From Propionibacteriaceae bacterium (lineage in GTDB: Bacteria > Actinomycetota > Actinomycetes > Propionibacteriales > Propionibacteriaceae), in the NCBI GenBank assembly GCA_030537675.1, contig JAUNVL010000003.1, forward strand, positions 22,938 to 86,937: a stretch of 64,000 nt of DNA, in the 5' to 3' direction. This document shows positions 7,849 to 16,427 of this stretch, in pieces. The notes beneath the pieces were generated by a model. It was not told the DNA's origin, made no database searches, and saw only the letters and a program-made list of their open reading frames with translations. The position numbers and the translations under genes were made by a program. How positions within the stretch are numbered: position 1 is the first letter of the stretch; each line of letters opens with the position of its first letter.

Positions 7849-8964
7849 GTGTGACGGAGCGCCTCGCCGCAGGTGCTGCGTCGGCAGCTCGCGGTGCGAG
7901 ACCCACCCTGGGACAGAACTGCGACCAGGGCCGCACTCACGTCCGCGTTGCGATCAAGGTGGCTCAGGGGGCCTGTGACCCACCGTGGACAGGCGCCTCT
8001 CGATCTGGTTGGCAAGGGCGCGGCGAAGAATCCGGCAATGTTGGCGCAGAAGGCCCACTCCCCCACTCCCCCACTCCGCTGCTCTGGAGCGCCGCTCACC
8101 AGAGGGCAATGTGACCAGGGTGTGGGGGCAGGACGCATGATCACCCTCTGACCCCAATTCCCGCACCCTCCATGCCTGAGCGGTACTGCTCTGTCCTCTC
8201 TGGCGGATGTTCGCCAATCTCAGTTGCAGTATGAGGCGGTGAGTGGTTGGCAGGGTGCTGGCGAAACCCCCTCATGCCCCATCCCTTGGGCGCGGTGTTG
8301 GGGGCCATCAACCCCACTCCCCCAGCCGATGCCGTGCACGTTCAGTGGTTCTGGGCCACGCGCCCCCAGGTGGCCGGGAGGGGGTCTACAGGACAGGTGC
8401 CCCCGCAGTTCGGAATGAGCGACGCAGTCATCCTGACCGGGGCAGACCTTGTGAGTGGCGCCGTCTTTCTGAGCAGCGCAGTCGCGTGAACTGGTGTGTC
8501 GACGCGCCAACCGCACGGACACTCCTCCTCAACGAGACCGGAAGTAGTGAGATCAGCGGGCCGCGGGGTTCGATGGTGGTGTTTGGTTGCATGGGGGGCA
8601 GGGCACGCGTGGTGGAAGTCAGCGGTTCTGGCGCCTGCCTGACAACCAGCGGCGCCGGCGAAGGGCTCACGTAGAATCGGTGGACACGTGGCGGCAAAGA
8701 CTTCGGGTGGTCGCCGCTGCCCCCGGATGATCGGCAGGTCGCGATGAGCTGCGGTCTTCTCGAGTCCTATAACTTTATAACCCCAAGTCTATTTACCGAC
8801 AAGGCGATCTAACGCTATAAGTTTGTTGAATCCGGCATTGCGCTCAGATGATGACCAGTGCGAGACCAAAGTGTGGTTGAGGATGATGCTTCGTCGGCGA
8901 GTGGTTGATGCACTTCGACAAGTCACCGATACAGTTGGCTTCGTCGTCGAGAGGAAACACCAGG
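7849..8964. other. Gene-free interval between rsmG and parA
   Basis: About 1.1 kb with no credible gene on either strand: the open frames show no family motifs, are rich in Arg, Pro and Ser, and lack codon bias. Visible structure includes a threefold CACTCCCCC run (8055-8078), similar short runs at 8310 and within parA at 9166, and an AT-rich patch at 8768-8825 with TATAACTTTATAACC and AACGCTATAAG, unusual for this GC-rich chromosome. A GAGAGGAAAC ribosome-binding site for parA closes the interval. The parA promoter presumably lies in the last 150 bases. Confidence 0.6.
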
Positions 8965-9984
8965 ATGGCACTGTTCTTCCGCAAACCCCGCCCGAAATCC
9001 AAAGAGGGACCCCCCACTTCCCTTCCTGAGCGAGCAGCAGACAGCGTTTCACGTGAAACGGTCGTCAAGCTCCCCGATGGGCCGCGTCGAGCGGCGTACG
9101 ACCGTGAGGACGACGACTGGGGCTCAGACCTCGATAGTGAGTACGGCATCGAACTGGAGCCCGCCACTCCCCCACTCACGTTCCAGCGCCCTGACGAGCC
9201 CCGAATTTTCGTGGTCGTGAACCAGAAGGGCGGCGTGGGTAAAACCACCACTGCCGTCAACATTGCTGCCGCGCTGGCTTTCGGCGGACTGAATGTACTG
9301 GTGGTGGACACCGACCCCCAGGGAAATGCCTCCACCGCCTTGGGTGTTGATCACGGTCCCGGCACCCGTGGCACGTATGAGGTGCTCATGGACGAAGCCC
9401 GGATCGCTGATCTGGTGCAGCAGTCCCCCCATGCGCCGAATTTGCACGTTCTTCCGGCGGCAATCGACCTCGCCACCGCTGAACTCGAGCTCGTGAACGA
9501 ATCGGGCCGTGAATCCCGGATGAAACGCGCTCTCGCGGCTTACATCGAGGAATCCGCGGTGGATTACGTGTTCCTTGACTGTCCGCCGTCGCTCGGTCTC
9601 CTGACCCTGAACGCTTTGGTGGCGGCAACAGAGATCATGGTGCCCATCCAGTGTGAGTACTACGCGCTGGAAGGTGTTTCCCAGCTCGTTCGTACCATCG
9701 AGCGCGTCAAGGGGAACCTGAACGACACTTTGGAGCTCACTACGGTGGTGTTGACAATGTTTGACTCCAGGAACAACCTCAGTCGAGAAGTTGCACGTGA
9801 AGTACGCACACATTTCGCCAAGGAGACGCTGGATGCCGAGATCCCCAGATCCGTACGGATTGCGGAGGCCCCCAGCTATGGACAGACCGTGCTGACCTAC
9901 CAACCCAAGTCGACTGGTGCAGTCGCCTACGTGAAGGCAGCGGAACAAATCGCCAAGTCCATCGCAGAGGAGACGCGCACATGA
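8965..9984 (+). CDS. parA: Chromosome-partitioning ATPase ParA (Soj)
   Basis: Deviant Walker ATPase that binds DNA non-specifically and moves ParB-parS complexes. Walker A KGGVGKTTTAVN is near residue 86, the A' motif VLVVDTDPQGNAST near 115, and Walker B DYVFLDCPPSLGLLTLNAL near 198. Residues 1-75 are a hydrophilic, charged extension common in actinobacterial ParA. The ATG at 8965 is preceded by GAGAGGAAAC; a TTG 60 bases upstream is less likely. Codons for SVSRET in the extension contain a perfect parS core, so the segregation site sits in the ATPase gene itself. The stop overlaps parB by four bases. Confidence 0.96.
   Translation: MALFFRKPRPKSKEGPPTSLPERAADSVSRETVVKLPDGPRRAAYDREDDDWGSDLDSEYGIELEPATPPLTFQRPDEPRIFVVVNQKGGVGKTTTAVNIAAALAFGGLNVLVVDTDPQGNASTALGVDHGPGTRGTYEVLMDEARIADLVQQSPHAPNLHVLPAAIDLATAELELVNESGRESRMKRALAAYIEESAVDYVFLDCPPSLGLLTLNALVAATEIMVPIQCEYYALEGVSQLVRTIERVKGNLNDTLELTTVVLTMFDSRNNLSREVAREVRTHFAKETLDAEIPRSVRIAEAPSYGQTVLTYQPKSTGAVAYVKAAEQIAKSIAEETRT
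9046..9059. promoter_or_regulatory. parS: parS centromere site 2, inside parA
   Basis: GTTTCACGTGAAAC is a perfect 14-base palindromic parS core. It overlaps codons 28-32 of parA and is translated as VSRET. ParB loading here would place the partition complex on the parAB operon and could also affect its transcription. Confidence 0.93.
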
Positions 9985-10889
9985 TGGCAGCAGCCAAGCC
10001 GCACAGTGGACTGGGCAGGGGACTGGGGGACCTGTTCGCCCGCACTGACGAAGATTCAGGCCCCGGAGCGAAGTCAGTCCCGCTCCAGGACGGCTCATAC
10101 TTCGCAGAGTTGCCCATCGAGCAGGTGAATCCCAACCCCAGGCAGCCTCGGACAGTTTTTGACGAGGATGAACTGGAGGAACTGACGGCATCCATCGCCG
10201 AATTCGGGGTTCTTCAGCCAGTCGTTGTACGTGAAGCCGGTCGCAAGCGTTTCGAGCTCGTGATGGGAGAGAGAAGGTTCCGGGCCAGTCAGCGCGCCGG
10301 GAAGGAGACCATTCCAGCCATTGTGAGGGCCACGGAGGATGAAAGTCTTCTTCGGGACGCACTTCTGGAGAATCTCCATCGCGCTGATCTCAACCCTCTG
10401 GAGGAAGCGCGTGCGTACCAACAGTTGTTGGAAGACTTCGGATGCTCCAAGGAGGAACTTGGGAGACGGATCCACCGAAGCCGTCCCCAGATCTCCAACA
10501 CCCTGAGGTTGCTCAACCTGCCTTCCAGCGTCCAGCTGAAGGTGGCGGCCGGCGTCATCTCTGCGGGCCACGCAAGGGCCCTGCTGGGTCTGGGGGATCC
10601 GCGGTCCCAGGAGATCCTGGCCGATCGGATCATTGCGGAAGGATTGTCAGTCCGAACCACCGAGGAGATCGTCGCGATGGGGGAGGGGCGGACCCCGACC
10701 AGTCGAGCGCCTCGCGGTCCCCGTCCTCCAAGTGAGCACGAAGCTGATCTCGCTCGCTCACTGAGTGATCACTTCGATACTCGCGTGAAGGTGGACATTG
10801 GCCGTGACAAAGGGAAGATCGTCATTGAATTTGCCTCGGGGGAGGATCTGGAGCGCATTCTGGCCGTGATCGACCAAAGACAGCTGTAA
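9981..10889 (+). CDS. parB: Chromosome-partitioning protein ParB (Spo0J)
   Basis: CTP-dependent clamp that loads at parS. The 302-residue protein contains the CTPase/N-terminal motifs NPRQPR, GVLQPVVVR, GERRFRASQ and ENLHRADLNPLEEA (about 45-145), a helix-turn-helix parS reader (about 148-180, EELGRRIHRSRPQISNTLRLL), the GHARALLGL helix, and a C-terminal dimerisation domain (about 250-302). The start ATG overlaps parA (ATGA), so the two are coupled. parS sites at 7833 and 9046 lie upstream in the same block. Confidence 0.97.
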   Translation: MMAAAKPHSGLGRGLGDLFARTDEDSGPGAKSVPLQDGSYFAELPIEQVNPNPRQPRTVFDEDELEELTASIAEFGVLQPVVVREAGRKRFELVMGERRFRASQRAGKETIPAIVRATEDESLLRDALLENLHRADLNPLEEARAYQQLLEDFGCSKEELGRRIHRSRPQISNTLRLLNLPSSVQLKVAAGVISAGHARALLGLGDPRSQEILADRIIAEGLSVRTTEEIVAMGEGRTPTSRAPRGPRPPSEHEADLARSLSDHFDTRVKVDIGRDKGKIVIEFASGEDLERILAVIDQRQL

Positions 10890-10893
10890 CCAC

Positions 10894-10926
10894 TTATCGA
10901 CTTAACCATCAGGCAATATAGCGATA
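10894..10926. repeat. TTATCGACT ... ATAGCGATA motif pair, copy 2
   Basis: TTATCGACT at 10894-10902 and ATAGCGATA at 10918-10926 stand 15 bases apart just after the parB stop. Both words are also present in the inverted repeat at 53857-53890, and related sequence stands at 7804-7823 before parA. The AT-rich sequence contrasts with its surroundings. Confidence 0.45.
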
Positions 10927-10984
10927 AAGCCATACTGCGGTGTCCCATCCGAGGTCGTGCAGCGCATCACGGTGGAGAGCTACC

Positions 10985-11362
10985 ATGGGGGCCGTGTACG
11001 ATCCGAACTTCATCGAGCCCGAAGACCTGCCGAAGATTGAGGCTGCGCTCACACGCTACCGGGTGATGGCGTGGGTGGTCGGTGTCCTGCTCGTCGTACT
11101 GGTGATGATCGGGCTACCACTGAAGTACCTGGCAGGCAATGGGCGTGTGGTGTTGTGGACCGGAGTGCCACACGGCTGGCTCTACATGGTTCTGCTCATC
11201 ACGGCGTATGACCTGAGCCGTCGCGTGGGCTGGTCCATCAAATGGGTCCTGCTCATCATGGCAGCCGGAACGGTACCGTTCCTGTCCTTCGTCGCCGAGC
11301 ACCACGCCACCAAGGACGTCCACAAGCGCATCGCGGCCGCAACATCAGGGGCCACCGCCTGA
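10985..11362 (+). CDS. DUF3817 family integral membrane protein
   Basis: Small membrane protein of unknown function, 125 residues, with three hydrophobic segments near 24-44, 58-78 and 87-106. LKYLAGNGRVVLWTGVPHGWLY followed by TAYDLSRRVGW and VPFLSFVAEH fits the DUF3817 family, which is common in actinobacteria. The ATG at 10985 follows GGAGAG; an upstream start at 10940 would add an unrelated basic leader. The gene converges on the SURF1 gene nine bases away, and the two stop codons lie within one short inverted repeat (11359-11374). Confidence 0.75.
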   Translation: MGAVYDPNFIEPEDLPKIEAALTRYRVMAWVVGVLLVVLVMIGLPLKYLAGNGRVVLWTGVPHGWLYMVLLITAYDLSRRVGWSIKWVLLIMAAGTVPFLSFVAEHHATKDVHKRIAAATSGATA

Positions 11363-11374
11363 CACCTGTGTCAG
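11359..11374. terminator. Short inverted repeat spanning two convergent stop codons
   Basis: CTGACAC and GTGTCAG are perfect complements separated by two bases. The left arm contains the stop of the DUF3817 gene and the right arm the stop of the SURF1 gene on the other strand. It may act as a compact bidirectional terminator, although no T-run follows in either direction. Confidence 0.4.
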
Positions 11375-12087
11375 CTGACCTCCGAGGGCTCCAAGCCTTC
11401 GACGTCGACGGGGTCAGGCCGTAGGCCACGGGCAACGACGATGCTGAAGGCGATCGCGGCGGCGGCAAAGACCCACCACTGCAGGGCGTAACCCTGGTGC
11501 ATGTACGTGCCCTGCACCTCGGGCAACTTTGCCTCGGCAGCATCCAGGCCGAAACGCTGAGCGCCGTCGGTCGAGAGAGTGACGTAGCCGGCGATCAGGG
11601 GCTGAGGCCACTCCTGGACCAGTTCCTGGAGACGGAGGGTAGCGGACGAGCCGACGGGCGCATCTGAGGGGGGAGTGAGGTTGCCCTCTTGGTCACCAGC
11701 GGTGAAGATGCCCTCGACGTCCATCGGGCCGGCGTCGGTGATGTCCACGTCGCGAGGAGTCAGACCCAGAACGAGCGGGACGATCCGCCCGTCGCTCATT
11801 TCGAACGGGACGGCCACGCGCATGGGCCACTGCGAACCCACCAGCAGTTGGTGACCGGGCACCACTTCACCCGTGAGCTGCACGCGACGGCCATAGACGT
11901 CGTCAATGGTGCCGTCCACGGCAACGCTCTGTGCCAACGAGACGGGCGCCTGCGCGGCTCGCTCACCGGCCACGTCCGCGATCGAGCTCTGGAACCGGGC
12001 CATCTGCCACAGGCCCATCACCACCATGCCGATGGCCACGAGAATTCCCGCGAAGATCGTCAGCCCCTGGCGGAACTTCAGGTTCAT
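11371..12087 (-). CDS. SURF1 family cytochrome oxidase assembly protein
   Basis: Membrane protein related to SURF1/Shy1, which assists haem A insertion into cytochrome c oxidase. The family layout is present: an N-terminal helix (about 9-30, GLTIFAGILVAIGMVVMGLWQ), the WQ-R motif, a soluble domain of about 170 residues with G-V, G-RV-LTG and P-GYVTL elements, and a C-terminal helix beginning LQWWVFAAAAIAFS. At 238 residues it has the normal actinobacterial length. Its start overlaps the end of the upstream D-Ala-D-Ala ligase gene by four bases, so the pair is translationally coupled. Confidence 0.85.
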   Translation of the reverse strand: MNLKFRQGLTIFAGILVAIGMVVMGLWQMARFQSSIADVAGERAAQAPVSLAQSVAVDGTIDDVYGRRVQLTGEVVPGHQLLVGSQWPMRVAVPFEMSDGRIVPLVLGLTPRDVDITDAGPMDVEGIFTAGDQEGNLTPPSDAPVGSSATLRLQELVQEWPQPLIAGYVTLSTDGAQRFGLDAAEAKLPEVQGTYMHQGYALQWWVFAAAAIAFSIVVARGLRPDPVDVEGLEPSEVS

Positions 12088-13022
12088 CGGTCGCCGCGGG
12101 CGAGGTCAACGAGCGACGAGAAGACCTGACCCAGTTTCATGCCTGCGGCATCGAATGCGAGCGGCGCGAGGGAGGTTTCCGTCATTCCGGGCGCGACGTT
12201 GGCCTCGAGGAACACGGGAGTCCCGTCTTCGGTCACCACCATGTCTGCCCGCGACATGTGGCGCAGGCCCAGAGCCTCGTGGGAGGCAACGGCAAGATCC
12301 TGGGCAGCCTTCAACGTCTCTCCCGGTAGTTCTGCCGGGGTGACGAAGCGGGTGGCACCGGCGGTGTAGCGGGCCTCGTAGTCATAGATCCCAGAGGTGG
12401 GACGGATCTCGACGGGTGGCAGTGCCCGGGGGCCGTCACCCTCATCAAGAACGGTGACGGCCAGCTCCGTCCCTTCGATGAAGTGCTCCACCACGGCGAC
12501 AGGACCGTAGGCGTAGGCGCCGACGAGAGCGGTCGCCAGTGCTTCCTGGTCATGCACTTTCAGTGCGCCGAGCGCGGATCCGGAGCGTGAGGGCTTCACC
12601 ATGAGCGGGTAGCGGAGCTGGTCGCCGAGAGCGTGCATGAGCGATGACGCACCCAACTCGCGGAAGATGTCGTGGGGGAGTGCCACCTGCCGTGTGACCC
12701 GCAGCCCTGCGTTGGAGACCACCTTGGTGGCGATGGACTTGTCGAAGGCGAGGCGGGACGCTGAGCCCGTGGAGCCGACGAATGGCACGCCCAGCAGGCC
12801 GAGAACCTCACGCAGGGCCCCGTCCTCACCGAGGCCTCCGTGCAGCATGGGGATCACCACGGGATCAGGGGTGGATGTCACCACACTGACCAGTGCTGGG
12901 CCAACATCCGCTTCCACGACGTGGTGACCCTTGTCGCGGAGCGCCTGGGTGACGCGACGCCCCGACCTGAGGGACACGTCGCGCTCATGGCTCAGTCCAC
13001 CAGAGATCACAATGACGGTCAT
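12084..13022 (-). CDS. ddl: D-alanine--D-alanine ligase family protein
   Basis: ATP-grasp ligase, probably joining two D-alanines for peptidoglycan. The N-terminal motif GGLSHERDVSLRSG near residues 7-20, HGGLGEDG near 61-68, the ATP-grasp lysine segment LMVKPSRSGSALG, the omega-loop YDYEARYT and the metal-binding EANVAPGMT are all present. The ATG at 13022 gives MTVIVISGG, which fits the family; an ATG nine codons upstream is less likely. At 312 residues it is slightly shorter than classic DdlA/B. Related near-origin copies exist in other actinobacteria, so whether this is the sole housekeeping Ddl cannot be told here. Confidence 0.88.
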   Translation of the reverse strand: MTVIVISGGLSHERDVSLRSGRRVTQALRDKGHHVVEADVGPALVSVVTSTPDPVVIPMLHGGLGEDGALREVLGLLGVPFVGSTGSASRLAFDKSIATKVVSNAGLRVTRQVALPHDIFRELGASSLMHALGDQLRYPLMVKPSRSGSALGALKVHDQEALATALVGAYAYGPVAVVEHFIEGTELAVTVLDEGDGPRALPPVEIRPTSGIYDYEARYTAGATRFVTPAELPGETLKAAQDLAVASHEALGLRHMSRADMVVTEDGTPVFLEANVAPGMTETSLAPLAFDAAGMKLGQVFSSLVDLARGDR

Positions 13023-13054
13023 CGAAGCATCAGTCCTTGTCAAGTGCATTCCAG

Positions 13055-14359
13055 TCAGTAAATATCGGCGCCAGGACCCGAGGTCTGGGGATGCTTGGCG
13101 GGTGCGGTCACGCCGAAGATGTTCAGCATGTCGAGTTCGTTGCGCACCACGTCAGCGAAGCGTTCCACGCCGGTGACGATCCGGTCCGCGGGTGGGAAGC
13201 AGTAGGAGAGCCGCGCGTTGCGTGCGCCCTGGCCGTCGGCGTAGAAGGCAGCGCCCGGGACGAAGGCGACCCGGGCGTCCACTCCGCGGGGGAGCATGGC
13301 TTGGGTGTCGATGCCCGCGGGGAGCGTCACCCAGACGAAGAAGCCACCGATCGGGTGAGTCCATGACGTGCCGGACGGCATGTGGTCGGCGAGTGCCTTG
13401 AGCATGGCGTCGCGCCTCACCCGGTACATGTCCCGGAACAGCGCGATCTGTCCTTCCCAGTCCGAGTTCTCCAGGTAGTTGGAGATGGCGAACTGGCTGA
13501 ACACGGGCGGACAGAGCGTGGCGGACTCCTGTGCCAGCACCAACTTCTCGCGCACGGCGTGCGGCGCCAACACCCAACCCACGCGGAATCCCGGCGCAAA
13601 GGTCTTGGAGAACGAACCGAGGTAGATGACGTCCTCATCCACCGAGCGCATGGCGGGCACCGGTTCGGCGTCCAGCGAGAGCAGGCCGTAGGGGTTGTCC
13701 TCCACCACCAGGATGCCCAACTCACGGCATGCCTCCAGCACTTCCAGACGCCGTTCCCACGGCTGGGTGATGCCGGACGGGTTGCTGTAGTTCGGGATGG
13801 TGTACAGGAACTTGATGCGCTTGTTCTCGGCCTGGAGCCGGCCGACGGTTTCGCGCAACGCCTGCGGATCAATCCCCGATTCATCGCTCGGGACGTGGAC
13901 CACCTCGGCCTGGTAGCTGAGGAACGTGCCGATGGCCCCCACGTAGGAGGGGGATTCCGCCAGCACGACGTCACCGGGGTCGCAGAAGATGCGGGTGACC
14001 AGATCCAGGCCCTGCTGGGAGCCGGCGCTGATCATGACGTCGTCGGGATGCGCAGAAATCCCCTCCAGGGCCATGACGTCGCAGATCTGTTCCCGGATTC
14101 TGGGTTCGCCCTGCCCCGACCCGTACTGCATGACCTGCATGCCGTTGCTGGCGATCATGGACGCCATGTTGGACGCGATGTCACCCAGCGGCAGGTCCTT
14201 GATGTTGGGCATGCCGCCGGCCAGGGACACGATCTCAGGCCGGTTGGCGACGGCGAACAGTGCCCTGACCGCTGACACCTTCATGCCGTGGGTGCGTGCG
14301 GCGTACCGGTCGACGAAGCGGTCCAGGCGGGTGTCGTGGCGTGGGAACTGTGCGGTCAT
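13055..14359 (-). CDS. PLP-dependent aminotransferase, fold type I (LysN/MocR-like, no HTH)
   Basis: Aminotransferase resembling 2-aminoadipate/aromatic aminotransferases of the LysN group. The PLP lysine lies in LGSFSKTFAPGFRVGWVLAP near residue 235, with SAGSQQGLDLV near 105, the NP-G motif IPNYSNPSGITQPWERR near 190 and ARLSYCFPP near the C-terminus. At 434 residues it lacks the N-terminal GntR-type HTH of true MocR regulators, so it should be an enzyme. It begins within ATGA overlapping the preceding hypothetical gene and is followed 32 bases later by ddl. The amino-acid substrate cannot be assigned. Confidence 0.88.
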   Translation of the reverse strand: MTAQFPRHDTRLDRFVDRYAARTHGMKVSAVRALFAVANRPEIVSLAGGMPNIKDLPLGDIASNMASMIASNGMQVMQYGSGQGEPRIREQICDVMALEGISAHPDDVMISAGSQQGLDLVTRIFCDPGDVVLAESPSYVGAIGTFLSYQAEVVHVPSDESGIDPQALRETVGRLQAENKRIKFLYTIPNYSNPSGITQPWERRLEVLEACRELGILVVEDNPYGLLSLDAEPVPAMRSVDEDVIYLGSFSKTFAPGFRVGWVLAPHAVREKLVLAQESATLCPPVFSQFAISNYLENSDWEGQIALFRDMYRVRRDAMLKALADHMPSGTSWTHPIGGFFVWVTLPAGIDTQAMLPRGVDARVAFVPGAAFYADGQGARNARLSYCFPPADRIVTGVERFADVVRNELDMLNIFGVTAPAKHPQTSGPGADIY

Positions 14360-14991
14360 TGCATCGCTGCGTAGAACGACTCGACCAGTGATGCCAGTTG
14401 CTGGAACTCCTGCTCACTGAGGCCTGCCACGGCGATGGCCGTCTCATCGATGATGCGTGCGCAGACGGGGAGTTGGGTGTCCGCCGACATGCCACACTTC
14501 GCATCTCCGACAGCTTCGACTTCTTCGACCCGAAGGTTTGCGAGGTAGTCCTCCAGATCGTCCTCGGGGCGAGACAGGAGTAGAAGGACCTTGACGCTGC
14601 CATCCGAGTAATTGGCACGGGCGATCTCACGACCGGCCGGGGCGCTCGAAGGGCTGGCGCTCTCCCCCTTGACCATGTTGCCGACGCTCACCGGTGGTTC
14701 CAGGGGCCATGGGGGCTCCTCCTCCACCGTGGGCGTCGGGACGGCTTCGGTGCTGCCGGGCTCACCCAGGGTGAGGCCCAGCCAGAGCGCCATGAGGAGG
14801 AGCAGGGCCACGAGGGTGAGTCCACCCACTTTGACGAGGAGGGGCATCTTTGGCGGGTCGACGGCCTGCGTCGAGTGCGCCAGGAGTTGCTCCGTGGATG
14901 GCTGGGGTACGTTGCGCCACTGCGCCGGGTCACCGAGCCCTTCGGGCTGGGCGTCGACGGGGATGTCCTGGTTCTCGTCGGATTCGCTCAT
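14356..14991 (-). CDS. Hypothetical protein with one membrane helix
   Basis: No known family recognised. The 211-residue protein has an acidic N-terminus (MSESDENQDIPVDAQPE...), a single membrane helix near residues 52-76 (VKVGGLTLVALLLLMALWLG), a Pro/Glu-rich linker and an extracytoplasmic C-terminal domain with two cysteines about 12 residues apart (AKCGMSAD...PVCARI). The orientation therefore looks cytoplasm-in. It lies one base after trxA and overlaps the aminotransferase gene, so it belongs to this operon. The paired cysteines and the thioredoxin neighbour hint at an oxidised extracellular domain, but this is only suggestive. Confidence 0.75.
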   Translation of the reverse strand: MSESDENQDIPVDAQPEGLGDPAQWRNVPQPSTEQLLAHSTQAVDPPKMPLLVKVGGLTLVALLLLMALWLGLTLGEPGSTEAVPTPTVEEEPPWPLEPPVSVGNMVKGESASPSSAPAGREIARANYSDGSVKVLLLLSRPEDDLEDYLANLRVEEVEAVGDAKCGMSADTQLPVCARIIDETAIAVAGLSEQEFQQLASLVESFYAAMQ

Positions 14992-14992
14992 G

Positions 14993-15313
14993 TCAGAGCA
15001 GTTCGTCGATGACCTTCTTCAAGGCGTTCTTGGATTTACCACCCGAGAGCGACTTGGCCACACGTCCTGCCTGGAAGAACTGCAGCGTGGGCAGGCTGAG
15101 GATGCCCTGTTGGGCGGCCAGGCCGGGCTCGGCGCTGGTGTCCACCTTCACGAACTTCACCTGTCCCGCGTAGGTCTTGGCGAGTTCGTCGATGATGGGG
15201 GAAAGCTGCTTGCAGGGTGCACACCAGTCGGCCCAGTAGTCCACGACCACCAGTTCGGGTGCCATCAACACCTCGTCGGCAAAAGTGGCTTCCCGCACGT
15301 CGGTCACTGCCAT
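14993..15313 (-). CDS. trxA: Thioredoxin
   Basis: Small dithiol-disulfide oxidoreductase. The 106-residue product has the thioredoxin fold with the active site DYWADWCAPCKQLSP (WCAPC instead of the common WCGPC) near residue 32 and the cis-proline region LSLPTLQFFQAG. It follows trxB by about 70 bases on the same strand, so reductase and substrate are probably expressed together, and it is followed immediately by the membrane protein at 14991. Confidence 0.95.
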   Translation of the reverse strand: MAVTDVREATFADEVLMAPELVVVDYWADWCAPCKQLSPIIDELAKTYAGQVKFVKVDTSAEPGLAAQQGILSLPTLQFFQAGRVAKSLSGGKSKNALKKVIDELL

Positions 15314-15383
15314 ATCGGATGCTCCTTGTGTTGGGCTGGACGCTGAACCCTGTCCAGTCTAGGTCTTCGTGGAAGGTGCAGGG

Positions 15384-16337
15384 TCAGGGTGTCTGATCCA
15401 TGTCGTCCAGCGCTGCCAGGTACTTCTCTGCATCCAGAGCCGCCGAACAGCCTGAGCCGGCTGCCGTGACGGCCTGCCGGTACGTGTGGTCCACGAGGTC
15501 ACCGCAGGCGAAGACGCCGACAAGGTTCGTTCCGGTGGTGCCGGGCTGGGTGAGGACGTAGCCCTCGTCGTCCAGTTCCACCTGTCCCTGCACCAACTCG
15601 GAGCGGGGGTCATGACCGACGGCGATGAACAGCCCCTGCATGGGAACCTCGCGGCTCTCACCCGTGACCGTGTCGGTCAGGGTGATGGATTCGACGGAGT
15701 TCTCGCCGCCGATGCCGGACACCGTGGAGTTCCACGCGAAATCGATCTTCGGGTCACGCTGGGCGCGGCCGGCCATGATGGCGGAGGCGCGGAGTTCGTC
15801 GCGACGGTGGACCACGGTGACCTTGCTGGCGAAGCGGGTCAGGAACGTGGCTTCTTCCATGGCGGAGTCGCCGCCACCCACCACGGCAATGTCCTTGTTG
15901 CGGAAGAATGCGCCATCGCACGTGGCGCACCACGACACTCCGCGGCCGGAGAGTCGCTCCTCGTCCGGGATGCCGAGCTTGCGGTAGCCGGAGCCCATGG
16001 CGAGGATGACGGCGCGAGACTTCCACACGACGCCGTCGGAGTCGGTGACCTCCTTGACGGCGCCGGTGAGCTTCAGCTCGGTGGCGTCGTCGGTGATGAT
16101 CTGAGTGCCGAAGCGTTCCGCCTGGGCGCGCATCTGCATCATGAGATCCGGCCCCATGATGCCCTCGGCGAACCCGGGGTAGTTCTCCACGTCAGTGGTG
16201 TTCATGAGAGCACCGCCGGAATCCAGTGAGCCTTCGAAGAGCACGGGCTCGAGAGCGGCGCGTGCTGCATAGATGGCTGCGGTGTAACCCGCGGGTCCTG
16301 ATCCGACGATGATGACGTCGTGGATCTTCTCGGACAT
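15384..16337 (-). CDS. trxB: Thioredoxin reductase
   Basis: NADPH-dependent flavoenzyme that reduces thioredoxin. FAD motif [16 protein letters not shown] is near residue 11, the redox pair is CATC ([11 protein letters not shown]) near 140, the NADPH motif is [13 protein letters not shown] near 155, and the C-terminal FAD segment is [21 protein letters not shown]. The ATG at 16337 ([12 protein letters not shown]) is preceded by GGGAGAA; an upstream in-frame ATG at 16376 is not needed. Length of 317 residues is normal. It heads the trxB-trxA block. Confidence 0.97.
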   Translation of the reverse strand: MSEKIHDVIIVGSGPAGYTAAIYAARAALEPVLFEGSLDSGGALMNTTDVENYPGFAEGIMGPDLMMQMRAQAERFGTQIITDDATELKLTGAVKEVTDSDGVVWKSRAVILAMGSGYRKLGIPDEERLSGRGVSWCATCDGAFFRNKDIAVVGGGDSAMEEATFLTRFASKVTVVHRRDELRASAIMAGRAQRDPKIDFAWNSTVSGIGGENSVESITLTDTVTGESREVPMQGLFIAVGHDPRSELVQGQVELDDEGYVLTQPGTTGTNLVGVFACGDLVDHTYRQAVTAAGSGCSAALDAEKYLAALDDMDQTP

Positions 16338-16427
16338 GTGTGTTCTCCCAGTTCTTCGGCGATGTGCCCTGCCCATCCTAGGAGGACAGGCAAGGTTCCC
16401 GCCCTTCGGCCTGCGTGAGGGCCCGGG

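Noticed and set aside
8055-8078. C-run repeat as a possible G-quadruplex or CRISPR-like array
   Set aside because: Only three long runs in series and no regular spacer-repeat pattern, so neither structure is convincing.
8220-8697. Open frames of 90-140 codons in the rsmG-parA interval
   Set aside because: No motifs, biased toward Arg/Pro/Gly/Ser, no ribosome-binding site or codon bias. Treated as non-coding.
9124-10362. Minus-strand open frame (412 codons) opposite parA/parB
   Set aside because: Antisense shadow; both genes on the plus strand are certain.
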